Of a DNA stretch of 64,000 nucleotides, positions 44,800 through 52,985 are shown one piece after another (positions within the stretch are counted from its first letter, which is position 1; each line of letters begins with the position of its first letter). Both the position numbers and the translations under genes were made by a program. Under the pieces are notes generated by a model that ran no database searches, was not told the origin of the DNA, and saw nothing but the letters and a program-made list of their open reading frames with translations. Source of the DNA: Hymenobacter metallilatus (GTDB lineage: Bacteria > Bacteroidota > Bacteroidia > Cytophagales > Hymenobacteraceae); assembly GCF_003944705.1 (NCBI RefSeq), contig NZ_RWIS01000002.1:62001-126000 (forward strand), given 5' to 3'.

Positions 44800-46209
44800 A
44801 TGGACTTTCAACTCCTGACTCCTGCGCTGGTGGCCGAATTTGAGGCCATTGTGGGGACACCATATGTACTAACCGCCCAGCGGGTGGAGGCAGACGTGTA
44901 CGCCGACTATGGCCGCGACCATACCGAGGACCTGCAGTTTGCGCCGGACGTGGTAGTGCGCCCCGGTAACGCCGAAGAGGTAAGCCGCATTGTACGCCTC
45001 TGCCACGAGCACCGCCTGCCCATCACGCCGCGGGGGGCTGGTACTGGCCTGTCGGGTGGGGCCTTGCCGGTACATAAAGGTGTTGTTATCAGCACTGACC
45101 GCCTGAACCGCATTCTGGAAATAGATGAGCGTAACCTGCAGGCTACCGTGGAGCCGGGCGTGGTGAATGAGGTGTTTCAGAATGCGGTGAAGGAGGTGGG
45201 CCTGTTTTACCCGCCCGACCCGGCCAGCAAGGGCAGCTGCTCGCTGGGCGGTAACCTAGCCCACAGCAGCGGCGGCCCCAAAGCCGTGAAATACGGTACC
45301 ACTAAGGATTACGTGCTGAACCTGCAAGTGGTGCTGCCCACCGGCGACCTGATCTGGACGGCGGCCAACACGCTCAAAAACTCTACCGGCTACAACCTCA
45401 CCCAGCTCATGATTGGCTCGGAAGGCACGTTAGGCATCATCACCAAGGTGGTGTTCCGGCTGTTGCCCTACCCCAAGCAGAATATCCTGATGCTGGTACC
45501 GTTCCGGCAGGAGGCCCAGGCCGCGGAAGCTGTTTCAGCCGTATTTCGGGCCGGCATCATTCCGTCGGGCATGGAGTTTATGGAGCGGGAAGCCATTGTC
45601 TGGTCCTCTGAATACCTGAAAATACCGCTTACTCTGCCCGAGGATATCCGGGCCCATTTGCTCATCGAGCTGGATGGCCAGGACCTCGACCAACTGTATA
45701 AGGATGCGGAGGCCGTGTACGGGGTGCTGGAAGGCTACGACATCGACGAGATTCTGCTGGCGGATACGGCGGCCCAGAAGGATGATTTGTGGCGCATTCG
45801 GCGCAACATCGGCAACTCAGTGCGTTACAACTCCGTGTATAAAGAGGAGGATACCGTGGTGCCCCGGGCCGAACTACCTGCCCTGCTGCGGGGCGTGAAG
45901 GAAATTGGGAGCCGCTACGGCTTTACCTCCGTGTGCTACGGCCACGCCGGCGACGGTAACCTGCACGTCAACATCATCCGGGGCAACCTCGATGATGACA
46001 TGTGGAACGTGGGCCTGCGCCAGCCCATCACCGAGATATTCGAACTATGCGTTAAGCTGGGTGGTACCATTAGCGGGGAGCATGGCATTGGGCTGGTGCA
46101 GAAAGGGTACATCGGCATTGCCCTGCCCGACACCAACCTGGAGCTGATGCGCGGCATCAAGCGGGTGTTCGACCCCCACGGCATCATGAACCCCGGCAAA
46201 ATCTTTTAA
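44800..46209 (+). CDS. FAD-linked oxidase, glycolate oxidase subunit GlcD / D-lactate dehydrogenase type
   Basis: 469 aa. The N-terminal PCMH-type FAD-binding domain has PITPRGAGTGLSGGALPV (about 80-97), LGGNLAHSSGGPKAVKYG and GTLGIITKVVFRLLP. The C-terminal FAD-oxidase domain has the metal/substrate histidines in CYGHAGDGNLHVN (about 383) and GEHGIGLVQKGYIG (about 425). It oxidises a 2-hydroxy acid such as glycolate or D-lactate; which one is not decidable. ATG at 44800, the family-typical start. No GlcE/GlcF partners are adjacent. Confidence 0.88.
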   Translation: MDFQLLTPALVAEFEAIVGTPYVLTAQRVEADVYADYGRDHTEDLQFAPDVVVRPGNAEEVSRIVRLCHEHRLPITPRGAGTGLSGGALPVHKGVVISTDRLNRILEIDERNLQATVEPGVVNEVFQNAVKEVGLFYPPDPASKGSCSLGGNLAHSSGGPKAVKYGTTKDYVLNLQVVLPTGDLIWTAANTLKNSTGYNLTQLMIGSEGTLGIITKVVFRLLPYPKQNILMLVPFRQEAQAAEAVSAVFRAGIIPSGMEFMEREAIVWSSEYLKIPLTLPEDIRAHLLIELDGQDLDQLYKDAEAVYGVLEGYDIDEILLADTAAQKDDLWRIRRNIGNSVRYNSVYKEEDTVVPRAELPALLRGVKEIGSRYGFTSVCYGHAGDGNLHVNIIRGNLDDDMWNVGLRQPITEIFELCVKLGGTISGEHGIGLVQKGYIGIALPDTNLELMRGIKRVFDPHGIMNPGKIF

Positions 46210-46214
46210 TCAGG

Positions 46215-46565
46215 ATGCCGGCCATCAACTACCACAACCGCGTTTTCCGGTCCGTTGATAGTACTCCCAACGGGGAAGTAGATGCCGAAACGAGCTTCTA
46301 CTACCAGCAGGAGGGCAATCTGGTAACGGCTACTTATTCCGGCGGCGACATCCGGTGGGGAATGTTGCTGGCGCTGGCCGATGCCGCAGGCAACCTGACC
46401 ATGCGCTATCAGCACCTGAACCAGCAGCACGAATTCCGAACGGGCATTTGCCTGACCACTCCGGAAGTACTGTCCGACGGGCGCCTGCGCCTGCACGAGC
46501 GGTGGCAATGGACCAGCGGCGACCAATCGGCGGGGCATTCTGTTTTAGAAGAAGTCCTGACCTGA
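46215..46565 (+). CDS. Small protein of the family often annotated n-acetylglutamate synthase
   Basis: 116 aa. The phrases INYHNRVFRSVDSTPNGEVD and YSGGDIRWGMLLALADAAGNLTMRY match a Bacteroidota family that databases label n-acetylglutamate synthase; the label is not experimentally grounded to my knowledge. It lacks an acetyl-CoA GNAT motif. It looks like a beta-rich single domain. Begins 5 bp after the GlcD-type gene, so is likely co-transcribed. A strong hairpin follows. Confidence 0.7.
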   Translation: MPAINYHNRVFRSVDSTPNGEVDAETSFYYQQEGNLVTATYSGGDIRWGMLLALADAAGNLTMRYQHLNQQHEFRTGICLTTPEVLSDGRLRLHERWQWTSGDQSAGHSVLEEVLT

Positions 46566-46584
46566 GTGCAAGCCCCGCACGCAC

Positions 46585-46623
46585 CAGCGCCCTACCCGGC
46601 ACGTAAGGCTGGGTAGGGCGCTG
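46585..46623. terminator. Hairpin between convergent genes
   Basis: A perfect 13-bp stem (46585-46597 with 46611-46623) located 19 bp after the small gene's stop and 54 bp before the end of the convergent ACBP gene. It lacks a clear T-run. Confidence 0.6.
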
Positions 46624-46677
46624 TAGTAGTTGTAAGCAGAAGGTTTAGGAGAGCTAGTAAGCGCGCTGTGCAGGTGC

Positions 46678-47157
46678 TTACAAATTTTCCTGGGCGCCTT
46701 TCAGCTTGTCCTCACCGCCGTAAGGAGCACCAGCCGTAATGTCACCCCGCAGGCCGCCCTGCGATACGCCGGGGCCATTACCGGACTGCTGGGAATTGGC
46801 ATCAGCCCCACCTACCTGCGAGGCAGTGGCCGGCTGACCGTTTCCGGTGATGATGGTCGTTTTCTCGCCTACCGGCCCCGCAATTGCGTTAACCTTTTCC
46901 ACGTATTGGCGGCGGGCTTCGTCCTGGTCAGTACCCTTGTATTTGCTCCACGCATCCCACTGGGCCTGCGAAAGGCCCTTAGGGCCGTTGGGGTTGTCGG
47001 GCGTGTCGTCGCCTACTTCATCCCGCTTCGTGTCATGGTCGCCCTCCGTGGCTTGCTTGTACAGGCCGTACAAATCGGTCATGTGGGCGGCGGCCTGGTC
47101 GCCGGGCAAGTGGTCTACCCGCGACACAGCGGCTTCAAACTCTTGTTGTAGGCTCAT
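46678..47157 (-). CDS. Acyl-CoA-binding protein (ACBP) family with disordered tail
   Basis: 159 aa from the ATG at 47157 (a second start at 47175 is possible). The first about 90 residues fit the four-helix ACBP: MSLQQEFEAAVSRVDHLPG, the ligand-contact motif LYGLYKQATEGD and QWDAWSKYKGTDQDEARRQY. In animal ACBP the residue before WDAW is a ligand-binding Lys; here it is Gln, and the loop between helices 2 and 3 is longer. The remainder is a Gly/Gln-rich disordered tail. It would bind long-chain acyl-CoA in the cytosol. ACBP is mainly eukaryotic but occurs in some bacteria. Confidence 0.8.
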   Translation of the reverse strand: MSLQQEFEAAVSRVDHLPGDQAAAHMTDLYGLYKQATEGDHDTKRDEVGDDTPDNPNGPKGLSQAQWDAWSKYKGTDQDEARRQYVEKVNAIAGPVGEKTTIITGNGQPATASQVGGADANSQQSGNGPGVSQGGLRGDITAGAPYGGEDKLKGAQENL

Positions 47158-47287
47158 TTTATCTTGCAGAGTCATGGTGTAACAAAGGAGGTGGAAGGGG
47201 AGAGTGTAGAGGTTGTACTACAGGGGCCCGGCTTTGGTTGCAGGCGCGTGCAGTACTTTTTTTAAGAACTCAAGTCCTGATAGTTCG

Positions 47288-47295
47288 TACTTTTG
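47288..47295 (+). promoter_or_regulatory. -7 element TACTTTTG of asnB
   Basis: An exact TAnnTTTG match 8 nt before the asnB ATG, indicating a very short leader. The -33 position is T-rich (TTTTTTT at about 47257-47263) without a TTG. Confidence 0.5.
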
Positions 47296-47303
47296 CCCGC
47301 CTT

Positions 47304-49211
47304 ATGTGTGGAATCTCCGGAGTATTCGCCTTTACTGACGCTGGCCGCAACTCGCTGGCTTCACTGCATGCCTCAACCGACGCCATCGTCAGCCGTGGCC
47401 CCGATTCGCAGGGGCACTTTGTATTCGAGCGGTGCGGGCTGGGGTTTCGTCGCCTGGCCATTCTCGATTTGTCGGCGGATGGTAACCAGCCCATGACGGA
47501 TGAATCGGGGCGTTACACCATTGTATTCAACGGCGAAATCTTCAATTTTAAGGAGCTACGCCAGAAACTGGTTGCCAAGGGCCACCGCTTCCACTCCCAG
47601 ACCGATACGGAAGTGGTGTTGCACCTCTATATGGCCGAGGGCCGGAACTTCCTGAAAAAGCTGAACGGCTTCTTCGATTTCGCTATTTATGATAAGGAGG
47701 AAGATTCCGTTTTTCTGGCCCGCGACCGGATGGGGGAGAAGCCCTTACTGATTTACCGCGACGAGGATAAGCTCCTGTTTTCCTCCGAGATGAAGTCGTT
47801 GCTGGCCCTGGGCATTCCGCGCAAGCTCGACTACGTCTCGTTGAGCCACTACCTGCAGCTCAACTACATTCCGGGCCCTGCTACTATCTTCAAAGGCGTT
47901 AAGAAATTGCTGCCTGGCCATTATTTATATGTGAAGGGCAAGAAGGTGGTACGCAAGCGTTGGTATAAAGTGCCCTACGACCCCAAAAAGGTTGAGAAGA
48001 ACCGGACCAGCTACGAGCAGCAGCAGGCCAAGCTGGTGGAACTGCTGGATGAAGCTACGGCCCGCCGCCTTGTGGCCGACGTGCCGGTGGGGGCCTTTCT
48101 GAGCGGCGGTATCGACTCCTCAGTGGTAGTGGCCTTGGCCTCCCGCCACACCCAGCACCTGAACACGTTCAGCATTGGCTACCGCGACGAGCCGTTCTTC
48201 GACGAAACCAAGTACGCCAAGCTCGTAGCCGACCGGTACAAAACCAACCACACGGTTTTCTCCCTCACCAACCAGGACCTGTACGACCACATTTTCGATG
48301 TGCTCAACTACATTGATGAGCCGTTTGCCGATTCCTCGGCATTGGCCGTGTACATCCTGAGCAAGCGCACCCGCGAAAAAGCCACCGTGGCCCTGAGCGG
48401 CGACGGGGCCGACGAGCTGTTTGCCGGCTACAACAAGCACATGGGCGAGTTTCAGGTGCGGCAGGGGGGCTTCAAGGCCGAAGCCGTAACCGGCCTCAAC
48501 CTGCTCTGGGACGTGTTGCCTAAGTCGCGCAACTCCTACTTCGGCAATAAAATCCGGCAGTTTCAGCGCTTCTCGCGCGGGATGCTCAGCGGCCCCAAAG
48601 ACCGGTACTGGGACTGGGCCTCGTTTGCCTCCGAAAAGGATGCCCGCGGCTTGCTCAGCGCTTCTTCCCGCCGCAAAGTGGGGAAGAAGCTGGCCGAAAA
48701 ACGCCGCAAAGACCTGCTGGCCGACCTGCACGCCGACGGCGACCTGAACGAAGTGCTCCTCACCGACACCAAGCTGGTGCTGCCCTACGATATGCTCGCC
48801 AAGGTGGACCTGATGAGCATGGCCAACTCCCTGGAGGTACGCCCGCCCTTCCTCGACCCCAATGTGGTACGCTTTGCCTTCTCCCTGCCCGTTAGCAGCA
48901 AGATTGACGCGAAGATGAAGAAGAAAATTGTGCAGGATGCCTTCCGGCCTATGTTGCCCGAGGAGCTGTATAAGCGTCCCAAGCACGGCTTCGAGGTGCC
49001 CCTGCTCAAGTGGTTCCGCGGCGAGCTGCGCCCCCTGATTGAAGACGATCTGCTGTCGGATGGCTTCATTGAGGCCCAGGGCGTGTTCGACGTGGACAGC
49101 ATCCGCACCCTGAAAAAGCAGCTGTTCAGCAGCAGCCCCGGCGACGTGCACGCCCGCATCTGGGCCCTGATTGTGTTTCAGTGGTGGTGGAAAAAATGGA
49201 TGATGGCCTAA
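47304..49211 (+). CDS. asnB: Asparagine synthase (glutamine-hydrolysing) type amidotransferase
   Basis: 635 aa. The N-terminal class II glutaminase begins MCGISGVF with the nucleophile Cys2 exposed after Met removal. NGEIFNFKELR and TDTEVVLH follow. The synthetase domain has the ATP pyrophosphatase loop FLSGGIDSSVVVALA (about 268) and LSGDGADELFAGYNKH. It forms Asn from Asp. In polysaccharide loci such paralogues may instead amidate sugar carboxylates; here it heads a glycan cluster with a UDP-glucuronate step nearby, so either role is possible. Confidence 0.88.
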   Translation: MCGISGVFAFTDAGRNSLASLHASTDAIVSRGPDSQGHFVFERCGLGFRRLAILDLSADGNQPMTDESGRYTIVFNGEIFNFKELRQKLVAKGHRFHSQTDTEVVLHLYMAEGRNFLKKLNGFFDFAIYDKEEDSVFLARDRMGEKPLLIYRDEDKLLFSSEMKSLLALGIPRKLDYVSLSHYLQLNYIPGPATIFKGVKKLLPGHYLYVKGKKVVRKRWYKVPYDPKKVEKNRTSYEQQQAKLVELLDEATARRLVADVPVGAFLSGGIDSSVVVALASRHTQHLNTFSIGYRDEPFFDETKYAKLVADRYKTNHTVFSLTNQDLYDHIFDVLNYIDEPFADSSALAVYILSKRTREKATVALSGDGADELFAGYNKHMGEFQVRQGGFKAEAVTGLNLLWDVLPKSRNSYFGNKIRQFQRFSRGMLSGPKDRYWDWASFASEKDARGLLSASSRRKVGKKLAEKRRKDLLADLHADGDLNEVLLTDTKLVLPYDMLAKVDLMSMANSLEVRPPFLDPNVVRFAFSLPVSSKIDAKMKKKIVQDAFRPMLPEELYKRPKHGFEVPLLKWFRGELRPLIEDDLLSDGFIEAQGVFDVDSIRTLKKQLFSSSPGDVHARIWALIVFQWWWKKWMMA

Positions 49212-49275
49212 CATCCGGATTGCCTCCGCAACGTCACGTTTCTTTTGATTTCAACTTCCTGCTTTTCCTTCCTGT

Positions 49276-50007
49276 ATGTCGGCACCCGTTCTCCCGCGTA
49301 AGCTCTCTATCATTATTCCGGCTTACAATGAAGGGGCAACCATCCACCTGATTCTGGATCAGGTAAAGGCCGTGGAGCTGATTGGGGGATTTACCAAGGA
49401 GGTAATCATTGTGAATGACTGCTCCCGGGACAATACCGAAGAAGCCATTCATACTTACATAGCCGCCAATCCGGAGCTGAACATCCAGTACCGCAAGCAC
49501 GAAGTAAACCAGGGCAAAGGTGCCGCCCTGCACACCGGCATCCGGGAGGCTACCGGCGAGTACCTGATTATTCAGGACGCTGACCTAGAATACGACCCCG
49601 AGGAGTACAACGTACTGTTGCGGCCTATCGTGCGCGGCATGGCCGATGTGGTGTATGGCTCCCGCTTCATGGGTGGTAAGCCCCACCGCATCCTGTTCTT
49701 CTGGCACAGCATCGGCAACAAGTGGCTCACGGCCTTATGCAATGCCTTCTCTAACCTCAACCTCACCGACATGGAAACCTGCTACAAGCTGTTCCGTCGG
49801 GATATTGTGCAGGGCCTGACGCTGGAAGAAAAACGCTTTGGCTTCGAGCCGGAGGTGACGCTCAAGATGGCCCGTGTGCCCAATGTGCGTATTTACGAGG
49901 TAGGCATCAGCTACTACGGGCGTACGTACGCCGAAGGCAAGAAAATAGGCTGGCGCGATGGATTTCGGGCCATCTATTGCATCATCAAGTACGGTCTGTT
50001 CAGCTAA
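49276..50007 (+). CDS. Family 2 glycosyltransferase, DPM1-like
   Basis: 243 aa GT-A fold. [14 protein letters not shown] at the N-terminus, [12 protein letters not shown], the DxD-like [14 protein letters not shown] (about 97) and the acceptor region [14 protein letters not shown]. It resembles polyprenyl-phosphate mannose/glucose synthases but has no membrane tail, so is cytosolic or peripheral. Donor unknown. It starts 64 bp after asnB, in the same transcription direction as all following polysaccharide genes. Confidence 0.88.
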   Translation: MSAPVLPRKLSIIIPAYNEGATIHLILDQVKAVELIGGFTKEVIIVNDCSRDNTEEAIHTYIAANPELNIQYRKHEVNQGKGAALHTGIREATGEYLIIQDADLEYDPEEYNVLLRPIVRGMADVVYGSRFMGGKPHRILFFWHSIGNKWLTALCNAFSNLNLTDMETCYKLFRRDIVQGLTLEEKRFGFEPEVTLKMARVPNVRIYEVGISYYGRTYAEGKKIGWRDGFRAIYCIIKYGLFS

Positions 50008-50048
50008 GGACAAGTACGCCCACTCAATACTCATCAACTGACTTACAT

Positions 50049-51386
50049 ATGAAAATTGCAGTAGTAGGCACGGGCTATGTAGGCCTTGTAACGGGTACCT
50101 GCTTTGCCGAAGTAGGTATCGACGTAACCTGCATTGACATTGATCAGCGCAAAATCGACAACCTCCACAAAGGAATTCTGCCCATTTATGAGCCGGGCCT
50201 GGAGGAGATGGTAACGCGCAACGTAGCTGCCGGCCGCCTGCATTTTTCAACCAAGCTGGCTGATGCCATTAAAGGGTGTGACGTAGCCTTTATTGCCGTG
50301 GGCACTCCGCCCGGTGAGGACGGCTCGGCTGACCTGAAATACGTGCTGGGCGTAGCGCGCGAGATAGGGGAGAACATGAGCACCTACGGCGTAATTGTCA
50401 CCAAAAGCACGGTGCCCGTGGGTACTGCCGCCAAAGTGCGCAAGGAAATCGAGGATGCCCTGGCCCGCCGCAACGAGACTATCGACTTTGATGTGGCCTC
50501 CAACCCCGAGTTCCTGAAGGAAGGGGCGGCCATTGATGACTTCCTGAAGCCCGACCGGATTGTAGTGGGAGTGGCTTCTGAGCGGGCCGAGGAGGTGATG
50601 AGCCGCCTTTATAAGCCCTTCCTGCTGAACGGGCACCCCATCATCTTCATGGACATTCCGTCGGCGGAAATGACGAAATACGCGGCCAACTCCATGCTGG
50701 CTACCAAAATTTCGTTCATGAACGACATTGCCAACCTCTGCGAAATCATGGGGGCCGATGTAAACATGGTGCGCAAAGGCATTGGCTCCGATGCCCGCAT
50801 TGGTACCAAGTTCATTTACCCCGGTATCGGCTACGGCGGCTCCTGCTTCCCAAAGGATGTAAAGGCCCTCATCAAAACGGCCGAGGAAAACGGCTATAAG
50901 ATGCAAGTGCTGAAAGCTGTGGAAAGCGTGAACGACGCCCAGAAGGAAGTGCTGTATAATAAAGTGAAAAAGCACTTCGGAGGCGAACTAAGCGGGAAGA
51001 AGATTGCCGTGTGGGGCCTGTCGTTCAAGCCCAAAACCGACGATATGCGCGAAGCTCCTTCGCTGGTTATCATTGAGAAACTACTGGCCGAGGGCTGCAC
51101 CGTTACGGCCTACGACCCAGTGGCCATGGAAGAAGCCCGGCATACGCTGAAGGATACCATTACCTACGCCAAAGACCAGATGGAGGCCCTCATAGATGCC
51201 GACGCTTTGCTGGTGGTGACGGAGTGGCCGGAGTTCCGCGTACCAAATTTCGAGGTAATGAGTCGCCTGCTCAAGCAGAAGGTTATCTTCGATGGCCGCA
51301 ACATCTACGATGCAGCGGAGCTGCAGGCTGCCGGCTACGCCTACCACTGCATTGGGGTGAAAACAGCCCACCACGAGCCGGCTTAA
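50049..51386 (+). CDS. ugd: UDP-glucose 6-dehydrogenase
   Basis: 445 aa. It oxidises UDP-glucose to UDP-glucuronate with 2 NAD+. The N-terminal Rossmann motif is IAVVGTGYVGLVTG. The catalytic Cys is in GIGYGGSCFPKDVKAL (about 258), with the neighbouring Lys. SNPEFLKEGAAIDDF and the C-terminal domain GLSFKPKTDDMREAPS are typical. The product is the substrate of the decarboxylase encoded next (100 bp downstream), giving UDP-xylose. ATG at 50049. Confidence 0.95.
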   Translation: MKIAVVGTGYVGLVTGTCFAEVGIDVTCIDIDQRKIDNLHKGILPIYEPGLEEMVTRNVAAGRLHFSTKLADAIKGCDVAFIAVGTPPGEDGSADLKYVLGVAREIGENMSTYGVIVTKSTVPVGTAAKVRKEIEDALARRNETIDFDVASNPEFLKEGAAIDDFLKPDRIVVGVASERAEEVMSRLYKPFLLNGHPIIFMDIPSAEMTKYAANSMLATKISFMNDIANLCEIMGADVNMVRKGIGSDARIGTKFIYPGIGYGGSCFPKDVKALIKTAEENGYKMQVLKAVESVNDAQKEVLYNKVKKHFGGELSGKKIAVWGLSFKPKTDDMREAPSLVIIEKLLAEGCTVTAYDPVAMEEARHTLKDTITYAKDQMEALIDADALLVVTEWPEFRVPNFEVMSRLLKQKVIFDGRNIYDAAELQAAGYAYHCIGVKTAHHEPA

Positions 51387-51486
51387 GAAGGAGTTTATCG
51401 TTGTGAGTTGTTGGTTTTTAGGTGTGATACCAGCTGGAAGCCAACAACCAGAAACGAGAAACCAGTAACTAGAAACTCTCAGAAAT
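51387..51486. repeat. Low-complexity inverted-repeat spacer between ugd and uxs
   Basis: GTTGTTGG (51407-51414) faces CCAACAAC (51441-51448), around a small CCAGCTGG palindrome (51430-51437). The rest repeats GAAAC/AACCAG/AACTAG words. AT-richer than the flanking genes and similar in style to the cysE-cysK spacer. Confidence 0.4.
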
Positions 51487-52473
51487 ATGGCTGACAAAAA
51501 ACGAGTATTGATTACCGGCGGGGCGGGCTTCCTGGGCTCCCACCTCTGCGACCGGTTTCTGGCGGAAGGCTACCATGTAATTGCCATGGATAACCTGATT
51601 ACCGGCGACCTGAAAAACATTGAGCATCTGTTTGGCAACGAGAGTTTCGAGTTTCACCACGCCGATGTGTCGAAGTTCGTATTTGTGCCCGGCAAGCTCG
51701 ATTACATCCTGCACTTCGCTTCGCCCGCTTCGCCCATCGACTACCTGAAAATTCCCATTCAGACGCTGAAAGTTGGTTCGCTGGGTACGCATAACCTGCT
51801 GGGTCTGGCCCGGGTGAAGGGCGCCCGGATGCTGATTGCCAGCACCTCGGAGGTGTACGGCGACCCGGAGATTCACCCGCAGGTAGAGGAGTATTTCGGC
51901 AACGTGAACCCCGTAGGGCCGCGCGGCTGCTACGACGAGGCCAAGCGTTTTCAGGAAGCCATTACCATGGCCTACCACACCCACCATGGCTTGGAAACCC
52001 GCATTGTCCGCATCTTCAATACCTACGGCCCCCGGATGCGCCTCAACGATGGCCGCGTGCTACCGGCGTTCCTGAGTCAGGCGCTTCGCGGCGAAAACCT
52101 CACGGTGTTTGGCGACGGTTCCCAAACCCGCTCGTTCTGCTACGTGGACGACCTCGTGGAGGGAATTTACCGCTTGCTGCTGAGCGACTACCCGCTGCCC
52201 GTGAACATCGGCAACCCCGATGAAATTACCATTAAGGAGTTTGGGGAAGAAATTGCCCGCCTCACCGGCGTGGAGTTCAAGCCCGACTACCGTCCCCTGC
52301 CCACCAACGACCCCATGAAGCGCCGGCCCGATATCAGCAAGGCCAAGGAGATACTGGGATGGGAGCCGAAGGTAAACCGGGCCGAAGGCCTGCGCCGTAC
52401 GCTGGAGTATTTCAAAGAGAATGTGCCGGGTGTAGCCACTGGCACCGTTAATAACACGCCGCGGACATTTTAA
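51487..52473 (+). CDS. uxs: UDP-glucuronate decarboxylase (UDP-xylose synthase)
   Basis: 328 aa, short-chain dehydrogenase fold. NAD-binding motif [15 protein letters not shown], catalytic Ser/Thr in [11 protein letters not shown], and Tyr-Lys pair in [29 protein letters not shown] and [16 protein letters not shown] are typical of UXS. It converts UDP-GlcA to UDP-xylose. Directly after ugd and followed by a strong terminator, closing the first polysaccharide transcript block. Confidence 0.93.
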   Translation: MADKKRVLITGGAGFLGSHLCDRFLAEGYHVIAMDNLITGDLKNIEHLFGNESFEFHHADVSKFVFVPGKLDYILHFASPASPIDYLKIPIQTLKVGSLGTHNLLGLARVKGARMLIASTSEVYGDPEIHPQVEEYFGNVNPVGPRGCYDEAKRFQEAITMAYHTHHGLETRIVRIFNTYGPRMRLNDGRVLPAFLSQALRGENLTVFGDGSQTRSFCYVDDLVEGIYRLLLSDYPLPVNIGNPDEITIKEFGEEIARLTGVEFKPDYRPLPTNDPMKRRPDISKAKEILGWEPKVNRAEGLRRTLEYFKENVPGVATGTVNNTPRTF

Positions 52474-52494
52474 ATACGCAGTGCCCAATAGAAG

Positions 52495-52529
52495 AAGTCC
52501 GTCGGCAGGCTGCTGACGGACTTTTTTTT
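52495..52529 (+). terminator. Intrinsic terminator after uxs
   Basis: AAGTCCGTC and GACGGACTT arms with an inner GC-rich region, followed by a run of eight T (52522-52529). It lies 21 bp after the uxs stop. Confidence 0.85.
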
Positions 52530-52541
52530 GCACCTTCTGTC

Positions 52542-52549
52542 TACCTTTG
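52542..52549 (+). promoter_or_regulatory. -7 element TACCTTTG of the ketoisomerase gene
   Basis: An exact TAnnTTTG match 4 nt before the ATG at 52554 and just after the uxs terminator. It suggests a leaderless transcript restarting the locus. No -33 TTG at the right distance. Confidence 0.5.
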
Positions 52550-52553
52550 CTTC

Positions 52554-52973
52554 ATGCCTGTACCTGTTCATCCAGCCCCATATTTGATTGAGCTGCCACG
52601 GTATGGAAGCGAATCGGAGGGCTACCTGACGGTAGCGGAAGCCGATAAAACAATCCCGTTTCCGGTGCACCGGACGTTCTGGACCTACAATACGCCAGAG
52701 CTTGTGGTACGGGGCCGGCACGCGCATTACCACACCCAGCAAGTACTGATAGCCGTAGCTGGGCGTATCGTGGTGATGACGGAAACGGCCCTTCAGGGAG
52801 TTCAAACCTTTATTCTGGACCGCCCAACGCTGGGCCTGTATGTGCCACCGCATGCCTGGCATACCATGCAGTACCTGGCTGGTACCCTGCAGGTAGCTAT
52901 AGCCTCGCAGCCCTACGACGAGGCCGATTACATCCGTGACTATCACACATTCCGGCGCATTTGGTGCGCTTAG
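52554..52973 (+). CDS. FdtA/QdtA-like sugar 3,4-ketoisomerase (WxcM-type cupin)
   Basis: 139 aa cupin. The pattern FWTYNTPELVVRGRHAHYHTQQVLIAVAG, with His pair HAHYH (about 58), then VPPHAWHTMQYL (about 100) and YDEADYIRDYHTF near the end, is that of dTDP-4-keto-6-deoxyglucose ketoisomerases and WxcM C-terminal domains. It would act on a nucleotide-linked 4-keto-6-deoxy sugar. No rmlA, rmlB or aminotransferase gene is in this window, so its substrate must come from elsewhere. Confidence 0.8.
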   Translation: MPVPVHPAPYLIELPRYGSESEGYLTVAEADKTIPFPVHRTFWTYNTPELVVRGRHAHYHTQQVLIAVAGRIVVMTETALQGVQTFILDRPTLGLYVPPHAWHTMQYLAGTLQVAIASQPYDEADYIRDYHTFRRIWCA

Positions 52974-52985
52974 GGCCGCCGCTCC

